Of a DNA stretch of 15,312 bases, positions 6,274 through 13,534 are shown one piece after another. A program made the translations under genes and the position numbers. Source of the stretch: Natronohydrobacter sp. (GTDB lineage Bacteria; Pseudomonadota; Alphaproteobacteria; Rhodobacterales; Rhodobacteraceae). The stretch lies in assembly GCA_007123015.1 (NCBI GenBank), contig SKSL01000099.1, positions 1-15,312 of the forward strand, written 5' to 3'. The number at the start of each line of letters is the position of its first letter. Position 1 is the first letter of the stretch. The notes below the pieces were generated by a model that was not told the origin of the DNA, searched no databases, and saw only the letters and a list, made by a program, of their open reading frames with translations.

Positions 6274-7368
6274 ATGAGACTCTTTCCCGTGATAACCGCC
6301 TTGTGCGTGTCAGTGACGTTTTATCTGCTGGTGATGGAGCGTGAGCAGCTTTTCAGCTTCGCGGGTGTCATCGAAGAGGAACTTGTTGTCGCGGAAGACG
6401 AAGCGCCTGCGCCGCTGGTGCGGGTGGTCGCGAAACAGTCGGAAGAGCGCCCCATCGCCAATGTCGTGATTCTGCGCGGGCGCAGCGAGGCGCTGCGACA
6501 GGTCGAGATCAGATCTGAGACATCGGGGTTGGTGGTGTCTGATCCGATCCGGCGCGGTGCCGATGTCAAGGCCGGGGACCCGCTTTGTGAACTGTCGCCG
6601 GGTGTCCGCAAGGCCGCGCTGGATGAAGCGCGGGCCCGGCTGACCGAGGCGGAAATCAATTTCCGCGCGGCCTCTGGCCTGTCTGAGAGCGGCTTTGGCA
6701 GCGAAACCCGGCTTGCCAATGCGCAGGCCGCGCTGCAATCGGCGCAGGCCGGGGTGGACCGTGCGGTCGAGGAAATGGCGCGACTGGTCATGCATGCGCC
6801 TTTTGACGGGATCCTTGAGACCGACACAGCGGAATTGGGCAGTCTGCTGCAACCCGGCGCGCTTTGCGCGACCCTGATCCAGATGGATCCGATCAAGCTT
6901 GTCGGTTTTGCGACAGAGGCGCAGATTGACGATATCGAACTGGGCGCGGCTGCCGGGGCGCGGCTGGCCTCGGGGCGCGAGGTCATGGGCACAGTCAGCT
7001 TCATCGCCCGTTCCGCAGATCCGCAGACCCGGACATTCCGCGTGGATGTCAGCCTGCCAAACCCCGATGGCCGGATCCGCGATGGCCAGAGCGCGGATAT
7101 CCTGATTCAGGGGCAAGAGCAGATGGGCCATCTGCTGCCCGGCTCTGCGCTGACCCTGAATGACCGGGGCGAATTGGGGCTGCGCGTGGTCGATGACGCG
7201 GGGCTTGTCGATTTCAAGCCCGCCCGCATCCTGCGCGACACCTCTGAGGGCATCTGGCTGGGCGGGCTGCCTGCGCAGATCAATGCGATCACAGTCGGGC
7301 AGGAATTCACCCGCGAAGGGGCGCATGTTGCCGTCACCTGGGCGGATCGTGGCGAGGATGAGCAATGA
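6274..7368 (+). CDS. RND efflux periplasmic adaptor (membrane fusion protein, HlyD/AcrA type)
   Basis: A 364-aa adaptor that would bridge the inner-membrane RND pump and an outer-membrane channel. It starts with a hydrophobic anchor or signal (about 4-20) with no proper lipobox, since Leu precedes Cys11; it is therefore probably held by an N-terminal helix. Next comes a lipoyl/barrel-sandwich half (about 72-110: VEIRSETSGLVV, RRGADVKAGDPLCEL), followed by a short alpha-hairpin (about 112-170). The second sandwich half is HAPFDGILETDTAELGSLLQPG, followed by a beta-barrel domain (about 205-290: SFIARSADPQTRTFRVDVSLPN, GRIRDGQSADI) and a membrane-proximal domain. GGAG at 6261-6264 lies 9 bases before the ATG. 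Its stop overlaps the permease start by 4 bases (ATGA), so translation is coupled. The substrate cannot be read from the sequence. Confidence 0.9.
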   Translation: MRLFPVITALCVSVTFYLLVMEREQLFSFAGVIEEELVVAEDEAPAPLVRVVAKQSEERPIANVVILRGRSEALRQVEIRSETSGLVVSDPIRRGADVKAGDPLCELSPGVRKAALDEARARLTEAEINFRAASGLSESGFGSETRLANAQAALQSAQAGVDRAVEEMARLVMHAPFDGILETDTAELGSLLQPGALCATLIQMDPIKLVGFATEAQIDDIELGAAAGARLASGREVMGTVSFIARSADPQTRTFRVDVSLPNPDGRIRDGQSADILIQGQEQMGHLLPGSALTLNDRGELGLRVVDDAGLVDFKPARILRDTSEGIWLGGLPAQINAITVGQEFTREGAHVAVTWADRGEDEQ

Positions 7369-10300
7369 TCGGCATCGTTTCCTGGGCTGCGACCCGCGCG
7401 CGGATGATCCTTGCGCTGGTGGTCATGGTCATGGTCGCAGGCACTGCCGCTTATATTGGCCTGCCGAAAGAGGGCGAGCCGGATATCGAAGTCCCGGCGG
7501 TGATCATCACAGTGCCATTCCCCGGCATTTCGGCTGCGGATGGCGAGACCATGTTGGTCAAGCCGATGGAAAACGAGCTGAAGGATCTGGACGGTCTGGA
7601 AACGATCAGCGCGTTCTCGGCTGAAGGCTTCGCGGCGGCTGTGCTGGAATTCGAATTTGGCTGGGACAAGACTGCGACCATGGCGGATATCCGCGATGCC
7701 ATGGGGCGGGCCGAAGGGAAATTCCCGTCAGGGGCCGAGAATTATTCGATTGCTGAAATCAACTTTTCGCAATTCCCGATCATCATTGTCGCGGTCTCGG
7801 GGGATGTGTCCGAGCGCACGCTGCTGCGTGTGACCCGCGATCTGCAAACGCGCATCGAAGGTCTTGAATCGGTGCTTGAAGCTGAAATCGCCGGGTCGCG
7901 TGATGAAATGGTCGAGGTGCTGATCGACCCGCTTCGGCTGGAAGCCTATAATGTCACGGCAGGCGAATTGATCCGGGTGGTGAGCAATAACAACCAGCTG
8001 GTCGCAGCAGGCGAGGTGGAAAGTCGCACTGGCAGTTTCGCAGTGACAGTCCCATCAAGCTTTTCCAGCCCCGAAGATATTTACCGCCTTCCAGTCAAGG
8101 TGAATGGGGATTCTGTGGTCACGCTGGGGGATCTGGCGGAAATCCGGCTGACTTTTGCAGATCGGACCGGGACTGCGCGCTTCAATGGCGAAACCAATCT
8201 GGCAATTCAGGTGGTCAAGGCGGCTGGGTTCAACGCCATTGATTCCACAGCACAGGTCCGCGCTGCGATCGACGCCGAGATGGCAAGCTGGCCGGAGGAA
8301 TTGCAATCCGCCATCCGCGTCACTCCGGCGCTGGATACCTCGATCCAGACAGGGGAAATGGTCACGCAGCTTGAAGGTTCCGTGCTGACAGCGATTGCGC
8401 TGGTGATGATCGTGGTTCTGGCCGCCCTGGGCGCGCGTTCGGCGTTGCTGGTGGGCTTCGCAATCCCGGCCTCGTTCCTTTTGTGCTTCATCCTGTTGGG
8501 CGTGATGGGCGTCGCTGTGTCCAATATCGTGATGTTCGGCCTGATCCTGGCTGTGGGCATTCTGGTCGATGGCGCCGTTGTCGTGGTGGAATATGCGGAC
8601 AAGCGCCTCAAGGCCGGGGACGGCCCGATGGAGGCCTATGTCAAAGCCGCACAGCGCATGTTCTGGCCGATCATCGCGTCGACCGGGACCACGCTCTGCG
8701 CCTTCCTGCCAATGTTGTTCTGGCCCGGTGTAGCGGGCGAATTCATGGGCATGCTGCCCGTCACGCTGATTTTCGTGCTGACAGCGTCGCTGGTGGTGGC
8801 GCTGATCTTCCTGCCTGTGGTGGGGGGGATCTCGGGGCGGTTCGCGCGCAAGCTGGGCCATGTCACCGAAGCCCTGCGCCGCTTGCCATGGGTATTGCGC
8901 CTGCCTTTTGCCGCGCTCAGTGTTGCCGGACTGTTTCTGGGGGCGATGATGATGCTCAATCCCGGCTATCTGACCGGGGGCACGCAGGCCGCGCAATCAC
9001 TGGCCCAGATCCTGCCCGGCCTGTTCCTGATGGGGCTGTCGGCAACTGGGGTTTCCACCACATTCGCGGCCCTTGCGCCGAGCCGCAAACCGAAGCGCAT
9101 CCGCGCCGAGCGGCAATATTCGCCCGCAGGCCATGTTGCACGGCTGTTTGTCGGCAATCCGGTCATGCCTGTTGTGCTGGTTGTCGCCGTCGTGGCCTTT
9201 GTGATGGGCGTGTTTCAGTTTTACGGCGAGAACAATCGCGGGGTCGAGTTTTTCGTCGAAACAGAGCCCGAACAGGGCATCATCTATGTTCGCGCGCGCG
9301 GGAATATGTCGCTGGATGAAAAGGACGCACTGGTGCGCCAGGTCGAACAGATCGCACTGGCGGAACCGGGGATCGCATCTGTTTTCGCTTTTGCCGGGGA
9401 TGGTGGATTGGATACAAACACCGCCGGGCAGGGGCCGCCCCGCGATGCCATTGGTCAAATTCAGTTCGAACTGACGCATTGGCGCGACCGTCAGGGTGAT
9501 CCCGAGATGCGCGGATCGGTCATCCTTGACCGGCTGGAAGCGCAATTTGCCGAACTGCCGGGGCTGTTCACGGAATTCCTGATTGCGACTGGGGGACCAG
9601 CGAGCGCGAAACCTGTGCATCTGCGGCTGACCGGGGATGATTTCGACCAGCTGGAAGAAGCTGTCGAGATTGTGCGCGCAAAGATGGGCACGCTGCCGGG
9701 GCTGTTTGATCTGGAAGACACGCGGCCCGTGCCCGGCATCGACTGGCAGATCAATGTCGACACCGAAATGGCCGGGCGCTTCGGGGCGGATGTCGCGACC
9801 ATCGGTGGCATGGTGCAACTTGTTACGCGCGGACTGTTGCTGGACACGATGCGGATCGACAGCTCGGATGAGGAAATCGACATCCGCGTGCGCCTGCCGG
9901 AAGGGGACAGGCTGCTCTCGACCCTGGAAACGCTGCGGGTACAGACGAATTTCGGTCTGGTGCCGCTGTCGAATTTCATCACTTCCGAGACAGTTCCTGC
10001 GCGGGGACAGATCGACCGGGTGAACCAGCAACGCTTCTATGACGTGCTGGCGGATGTGCGTTCGGGGCAAGTGCAGTTGGTGGACAGCGCCGGCGAGACT
10101 GTGCGCATCGTCCCGCGTGCACAGGTCGTGCTGCGCGAGAATGAACCGGGTAGCGCAGAGTACCAACTGGCCCAGCAAACTCTGGCCGAGATTTCTGAGA
10201 ATGGCTGGCGTCAGGATCCTATTACGGCAACCGAGCGGATCGACGCGCTGACCGACTGGCTGGAGGCCGAGAGCCCGCTGCCGGCCTCGATCGGATGGGA

Positions 10301-11072
10301 ATGGACCGGCGAGCAGCAGGATCAGGAAGAAAGCACAGAGTTCCTGACAGTCGCCTTCAGCGCGGCCCTGGCGCTGATGTTCGTGATCCTGCTGACGCAG
10401 TTCAACAGCTTCTATGCATCCGTGCTGGTGCTTCTGGCGGTGGTCCTGTCCTCGGCCGGGGTGCTGATTGGAATGCTGGTGATGGACCAGACCTTTTCTG
10501 TGATCATGACTGGAACCGGGATTGTCGCGCTGGCCGGGATTGTGGTGAACAACAATATCGTGCTGATCGACACCTATCAGAATTACGCCAGGATCATGCC
10601 GCGGATCGAAGCGATCATCCGCACAGTCGAGGCCCGGATCCGGCCTGTTCTGATGACCACCATCACCACGATGGCCGGGCTCACCCCGATGATGCTGGGT
10701 CTGTCGATTGATTTCGCCAATGGCGGTTTCTCGATCGACAATCCCACGGCGCTGTGGTGGAAGCAACTGGCAACGGCTGTGGTCTTCGGGCTTGGAGTTG
10801 CTACAGTTCTGACGCTGATGCTGACGCCCGCGTTGCTGGCGCTGCGAGTCTGGGTCGAAAAAGGGGCCTATCGCGGCGCGCTGGGGCTGCGCTGGGTGTT
10901 CTCGTTGCGCGATTCCCCTGTGCGGCGTGACCGGGCGCTGCACAAGAAGTTGAGTCAGGTGCGCGGGGCAGAGTTGATCTGGGACGTGCCGCCCGAACCG
11001 CGCGAGAAACAGCCGCCGTTGCAGCTGGGCGATCCCTTGCCGCCAGACTTGCCACTCAAGGCCGCAGAATAG
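7365..11072 (+). CDS. RND efflux permease (AcrB/HAE-like), unusually long
   Basis: A 1235-aa proton-driven inner-membrane pump; typical AcrB-type pumps have about 1030-1050 residues. TM1 lies at about 14-33, the first porter region at about 40-335, and TM2-TM6 at about 340-487. TM4 contains GILVDGAVVVVEY, with Asp402 matching AcrB Asp407 and Gly403 in place of Asp408. The TM6-TM7 link is about 110 residues, where AcrB has about 40-50. It holds two extra hydrophobic stretches (about 513-531 and 545-571) followed by a basic segment (574-583). TM7 is at about 599-620. The second porter region has an extended part at about 889-989. TM10 reads AGIVVNNNIVLID, with Asn1062 where AcrB has Lys940. A Pro-rich tail of about 72 residues follows TM12. 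It is coupled to the adaptor gene. No channel gene follows. The RND family is certain; the substrate is unknown. Confidence 0.93.
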   Translation: MIGIVSWAATRARMILALVVMVMVAGTAAYIGLPKEGEPDIEVPAVIITVPFPGISAADGETMLVKPMENELKDLDGLETISAFSAEGFAAAVLEFEFGWDKTATMADIRDAMGRAEGKFPSGAENYSIAEINFSQFPIIIVAVSGDVSERTLLRVTRDLQTRIEGLESVLEAEIAGSRDEMVEVLIDPLRLEAYNVTAGELIRVVSNNNQLVAAGEVESRTGSFAVTVPSSFSSPEDIYRLPVKVNGDSVVTLGDLAEIRLTFADRTGTARFNGETNLAIQVVKAAGFNAIDSTAQVRAAIDAEMASWPEELQSAIRVTPALDTSIQTGEMVTQLEGSVLTAIALVMIVVLAALGARSALLVGFAIPASFLLCFILLGVMGVAVSNIVMFGLILAVGILVDGAVVVVEYADKRLKAGDGPMEAYVKAAQRMFWPIIASTGTTLCAFLPMLFWPGVAGEFMGMLPVTLIFVLTASLVVALIFLPVVGGISGRFARKLGHVTEALRRLPWVLRLPFAALSVAGLFLGAMMMLNPGYLTGGTQAAQSLAQILPGLFLMGLSATGVSTTFAALAPSRKPKRIRAERQYSPAGHVARLFVGNPVMPVVLVVAVVAFVMGVFQFYGENNRGVEFFVETEPEQGIIYVRARGNMSLDEKDALVRQVEQIALAEPGIASVFAFAGDGGLDTNTAGQGPPRDAIGQIQFELTHWRDRQGDPEMRGSVILDRLEAQFAELPGLFTEFLIATGGPASAKPVHLRLTGDDFDQLEEAVEIVRAKMGTLPGLFDLEDTRPVPGIDWQINVDTEMAGRFGADVATIGGMVQLVTRGLLLDTMRIDSSDEEIDIRVRLPEGDRLLSTLETLRVQTNFGLVPLSNFITSETVPARGQIDRVNQQRFYDVLADVRSGQVQLVDSAGETVRIVPRAQVVLRENEPGSAEYQLAQQTLAEISENGWRQDPITATERIDALTDWLEAESPLPASIGWEWTGEQQDQEESTEFLTVAFSAALALMFVILLTQFNSFYASVLVLLAVVLSSAGVLIGMLVMDQTFSVIMTGTGIVALAGIVVNNNIVLIDTYQNYARIMPRIEAIIRTVEARIRPVLMTTITTMAGLTPMMLGLSIDFANGGFSIDNPTALWWKQLATAVVFGLGVATVLTLMLTPALLALRVWVEKGAYRGALGLRWVFSLRDSPVRRDRALHKKLSQVRGAELIWDVPPEPREKQPPLQLGDPLPPDLPLKAAE

Positions 11073-11123
11073 GTGTGCTGGCGGGTCAAGGCCTGGGGTG
11101 CACTGGAGAGGGTTGACGGGGTG

Positions 11124-11141
11124 GCGGGCCTGACGGCCCGC
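11124..11141 (+). terminator. Hairpin downstream of the RND permease
   Basis: GCGGGCC-TGAC-GGCCCGC is a 7-bp all-GC stem with a 4-base loop, 51 bases after the permease stop. The CGAGAGTATTT tail follows 9 bases later. It probably ends the RND transcript, although no strong T-run follows directly. Confidence 0.5.
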
Positions 11142-11175
11142 TGCCTTCGGCGAGAGTATTTGGCGCAAGAAAATG
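11124..11175 (+). repeat. Hairpin plus CGAGAGTATTT-tail intergenic element, copy B
   Basis: The hairpin (11124-11141), TGCCTTCGG, the CGAGAGTATTTGGCGCAAG tail (11151-11169) and an A-run parallel copy A at 2392-2470. Both stand directly behind a gene end, hairpin first. See copy A for the family recollection. Confidence 0.5.
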
Positions 11176-11283
11176 TCAGGGGAGAAATCAACTGACACGG
11201 TTTCAGCCATGGCGCTGATCAGCGTGGCTTACGGGAAGATTGTTGCGCTGCGCTCAACCTCGGGGACGCTCGGGGCGGTGTGA
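11173..11283 (+). other. Doubtful 36-codon open frame in the RND-ureG gap
   Basis: The 343-base gap between the RND permease and ureG (11073-11415) has no convincing gene. After the repeat element an ATG at 11173 opens 36 codons (MSGEKSTDTVSAM..., ending GTLGAV). An internal ATG lies at 11209. No Shine-Dalgarno sequence precedes 11173, and the first codons overlap the repeat tail. I recognise no family. It could be chance, a small protein, or the front of a decayed gene continued by the frame at 11300-11419. Confidence 0.15.
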
Positions 11284-11299
11284 TGATCAGGCTATGTGA

Positions 11300-11419
11300 T
11301 ATCAGAGCGGTCGAACCGGCACCGGCAAGCTGCCCTTTTCAAGACCGGTCTTTGCCATCGCCATATGGAGCGACCATGGCCTTGATCTTGCGGATATCGG
11401 GTTTGAGGCAGGGCCCTAA
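11300..11419 (+). pseudogene. Possible gene remnant, 39 open codons without a start
   Basis: This frame opens after a TGA at 11297-11299 and ends at TAA 11417-11419. It contains no ATG, GTG or TTG. The peptide looks protein-like in its core (GKLPFSRPVFAIAIWSDHG, then LDLADIGFEAGP), which suggests the tail of a lost or frameshifted gene. It ends convergently within the last 4 bases of ureG. Third-position GC is only moderate (about 24 of 39), so coding origin is uncertain, and I recognise no family. Confidence 0.2.
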
Positions 11420-12042
11420 CGCTCTGTGGCAATCTGCAGCCCGCCTTCGCGTTCGAGAAAGGTCAGAACCTCTGCGAGGCCTGTAGTGTCGCGCATCTGC
11501 GCCAACACATAGGGCCGCGCACCGCGTGCGGCTTTTGTATCGGCTTCCAGCTGGACCAGATCGACCCCCACATAGGGCGCGAGATCAGTTTTGTTGACCA
11601 CCAGCAGGTCAGATTTCGTCACCCCGGGGCCGCGTTTGCGCGGGATGTCCTGCCCGGCGGCCGTGTCGATCACATAGATCGTCAGATCGGCGAGTTCTGG
11701 TGAAAAGGTCGCAGCGAGATTGTCCCCGCCTGATTCGATCAGGATCAGGTCCAGATCGCCGAATTGCGCGCTGAGATCGGCGACAGCGGCCAGATTGATG
11801 CTGGCATCTTCGCGGATCGCTGTATGGGGGCAGCCGCCGGTTTCCACACCGCGCACGCGCTCGGCGGGCAGGACCTGTGCGCGCATCAGCGCTTCGGCGT
11901 CTTCGCGCGTGTAGATATCGTTCGTGATCACAGCCATCGACAGGTGCGATGCGAGCGCGCGGGCGAGTTTTTCGGTCAGGGTCGTCTTGCCCGCACCAAC
12001 GGGGCCACCGATGCCGACGCGAAGCGGTCCATGTCTGCTCAT
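11416..12042 (-). CDS. ureG: Urease accessory GTPase UreG
   Basis: A SIMIBI-class GTPase that takes nickel from UreE and drives its insertion into apo-urease together with UreF and UreD(H). The 208-aa product carries the P-loop GGPVGAGKT (12-20), the invariant nickel-binding CPH (71-73), the switch segment ESGGDNLAATFSPEL (103-117), RKRGPGVTKSDLLVVN and the base-recognition motif NKTD (150-153). The length is typical. The ATG at 12042 overlaps the ureF stop by 4 bases (ATGA), so translation is coupled. It is the last gene of the urease cluster; its TAG lies next to a convergent stretch of unclear content. Nothing is missing. Confidence 0.97.
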   Translation of the reverse strand: MSRHGPLRVGIGGPVGAGKTTLTEKLARALASHLSMAVITNDIYTREDAEALMRAQVLPAERVRGVETGGCPHTAIREDASINLAAVADLSAQFGDLDLILIESGGDNLAATFSPELADLTIYVIDTAAGQDIPRKRGPGVTKSDLLVVNKTDLAPYVGVDLVQLEADTKAARGARPYVLAQMRDTTGLAEVLTFLEREGGLQIATER

Positions 12043-12677
12043 GTGCGAAACAGCCTTACTTCCTTGGTTTCATGTTCCATTGCCGCCAGATCGGCGCTCA
12101 GGCAGGAATTGCCCAATGCCTCAATCTGCGCAAGGCTGGCATTTTGCGCGATGTCCGGCACGCGTTCCAGGCAACGTGCCAGCACACCATGCCCAGCGCC
12201 CTGACCCAAGGGAACATGGCGGATCGCGATGGTTGCCAGGTTGGTCAGGAAGGCCTGCAGGTAGGCTGCAATCACGACATCGCGCGGCAGATCGAGTGGC
12301 AAGGCGGCCTCGGCCAAAGCGATGGGCAGACAGCGCGCGGGCAGGTCGCGTCCGGTGATCTGCGAAATGGTCCGCGCAAAGGCACCCCCCTGTTCCTGCG
12401 CTTCGCGCAGCCGCTCGCTGCAGGTCTGCAGCGCCACAGCGATGGAATCGATCAGATCGAGGTTTTCGGGATCACCAAGCGCGAGTGACAAAAGTACGGC
12501 ATCCTGCCACCCGGTTCCGAAACACAAAAGGTCGACCAGCCATATCTCCAGACTGTCGGCATCTGTGACCTCGCCGCGTGCCACCACCTGTTCCAGCCCG
12601 TGGCTATAGACGAAAGCCCCGGTCGGGAAAGCAGGCGAGAGCCAATGTTGCAAGGTCAGGGAGGCCGGGTTCAGCAT
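12039..12677 (-). CDS. ureF: Urease accessory protein UreF
   Basis: A 212-aa all-helical accessory factor that binds UreD(H) and UreG on the apo-urease and gates GTP-dependent nickel delivery. The N-terminal LTLQHWLSPAFPTGAFVYSHGLEQVV segment is the family hallmark. RDLPARCLPIALAEAALPLD and the late GQGAGHGVLARCLERVPDIA stretch also fit. The start ATG at 12677 is 3 bases after the ureE stop, and the stop overlaps the ureG start by 4 bases. The C-terminus, EHETKEVRLFRT, is complete. Sequence is poorly conserved in this family, so the position between ureE and ureG is strong added support. Confidence 0.95.
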   Translation of the reverse strand: MLNPASLTLQHWLSPAFPTGAFVYSHGLEQVVARGEVTDADSLEIWLVDLLCFGTGWQDAVLLSLALGDPENLDLIDSIAVALQTCSERLREAQEQGGAFARTISQITGRDLPARCLPIALAEAALPLDLPRDVVIAAYLQAFLTNLATIAIRHVPLGQGAGHGVLARCLERVPDIAQNASLAQIEALGNSCLSADLAAMEHETKEVRLFRT

Positions 12678-12680
12678 GGG

Positions 12681-13160
12681 TTAATGCGCATGCGCTGCGT
12701 GCTTTTGGTCGTGGTCGTGGTAATGGCCCATCGTGCGCCCATGCCCATAGGCCCCGCCCTCTGGCGTAAAAGGTCCGGTCACCGGGCGCAGCCGCGCGCC
12801 AAGCTGGGCGAGCATCGCTTCGATCACATGGTCATGGCGGATCAGCAGGCGCGTGTCTGTGATCTGGCAGGGCGTGTGGCGGTTGCCGATATGCCAGGCC
12901 AGACGCGGCAAATCGCCCGTGACTTCCATGAGCGCTTCATCGGCAGGGACGATTTCCAGCAAGGTGCCATCTTCCAGCTCGAACCCCCACCAGGCATCAA
13001 GATTGGTGACTTCGGCCAGATCGACCATAAAGCCGCGCCCTTCGGCTGTGACCAACCGTTTGCGGCGCACCAGACGCGCATCATAATCGAGGATAACAGC
13101 CCCGTCACAACGATCAGGGCGCGCTTTCAGCAGGCGGCGCAGCGGGGGAAGGTCGGTCAT
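12681..13160 (-). CDS. ureE: Urease nickel metallochaperone UreE, with His-rich tail
   Basis: UreE dimers carry nickel to the UreG/UreF/UreD complex. The 159-aa product has an N-terminal peptide-binding domain (about 1-70) and a C-terminal metal-binding domain. The metal-binding domain shows WHIGNRHTPCQI (His95, matching His96 of Klebsiella UreE) and RHDHVIEAML (His109 and His111). The last 20 residues hold seven histidines (GHGRTMGHYHDHDQKHAAHAH region), a nickel-storage tail found in only some UreE proteins. The ATG at 13160 overlaps the stop of the upstream small gene by 4 bases (ATGA). It is 3 bases from ureF. It is intact and of usual length. Confidence 0.96.
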   Translation of the reverse strand: MTDLPPLRRLLKARPDRCDGAVILDYDARLVRRKRLVTAEGRGFMVDLAEVTNLDAWWGFELEDGTLLEIVPADEALMEVTGDLPRLAWHIGNRHTPCQITDTRLLIRHDHVIEAMLAQLGARLRPVTGPFTPEGGAYGHGRTMGHYHDHDQKHAAHAH

Positions 13161-13390
13161 AGGGCACCTGTGTGAAAAAGATCGCGATAGACGAAAGCGG
13201 GCAGGCTGCGGCGAGACAGGCCCATGGCGCGCAGTGCGCCGTCGGGCAGCGCGTCAAGGCGCGCATATTCGGCCTCGCGGGCGGGGCGGCCTGCGCCGGG
13301 GTTGCAGCCAAGACCAGTGCTGGCAAGATACCAGTCCAGACGGCGCGACTGGTGAGGGCTGAGCGGCGAGTTTGCGGGACGAAGCGGCAT
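13157..13390 (-). CDS. Small DUF1127-like protein inside the urease operon
   Basis: A 77-aa arginine-rich protein between ureC and ureE. I set the start at the ATG at 13390 because a strong GGAGGTG ribosome-binding site lies just upstream; earlier in-frame ATGs lack one. The C-terminal half, ARLDALPDGALRAMGLSRRSL, resembles the DUF1127 (YjiS-like) pattern, in which a leucine-rich helix leads to a D/AxGLxR motif. The N-terminal half (SPHQSRRLDWYLASTGLGCN) is not familiar. The stop overlaps ureE's start by 4 bases, so it is co-translated with the nickel chaperone gene. No signal peptide or membrane helix is seen. A role in urease maturation or its regulation is only inferred from position. That the gene is real is likely; the DUF1127 assignment is moderate. 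Confidence 0.7.
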   Translation of the reverse strand: MPLRPANSPLSPHQSRRLDWYLASTGLGCNPGAGRPAREAEYARLDALPDGALRAMGLSRRSLPAFVYRDLFHTGAL

Positions 13391-13420
13391 GGACACCTCC
13401 ATCAGGCAGACAGGTCCTCC

Positions 13421-13440
13421 CATGCTGTCAGGATAGCATG
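13421..13440. promoter_or_regulatory. Inverted repeat upstream of the small urease-operon gene
   Basis: CATGCTGTCAGGATAGCATG has perfect 6-base outer arms (CATGCT/AGCATG) and an extra TC/GA pairing after one imperfect position. It lies 31 bases before the small gene's start, in the 144-base gap after ureC (13391-13534). It could be an operator or an mRNA hairpin separating ureABC from the accessory genes. Confidence 0.35.
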
Positions 13441-13534
13441 AAAGAGAGGTTTCTGCGTTGCACGCTAACTTCACGTTTTGCTGCGGTGCAGAAAAGTCAC
13501 ATCCGGTTTTCAGTCCCAAAGGCATTCTTGCGGC

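Noticed and set aside
8997..11210. A 737-codon open frame antisense to the RND permease
   Set aside because: Its composition (His, Gln, Arg-rich) is that of an antisense shadow, and the permease frame has all RND motifs over the same bases.
11280..11486. A 68-codon rightward frame running into the 3' end of ureG
   Set aside because: It overlaps ureG antisense, has no ribosome-binding site and shows no family resemblance.
13391..13525. A longer form of the small urease-operon protein starting at ATG 13525
   Set aside because: No ribosome-binding site precedes it and the extra 45 residues look non-coding; GGAGGTG directly precedes the ATG at 13390.
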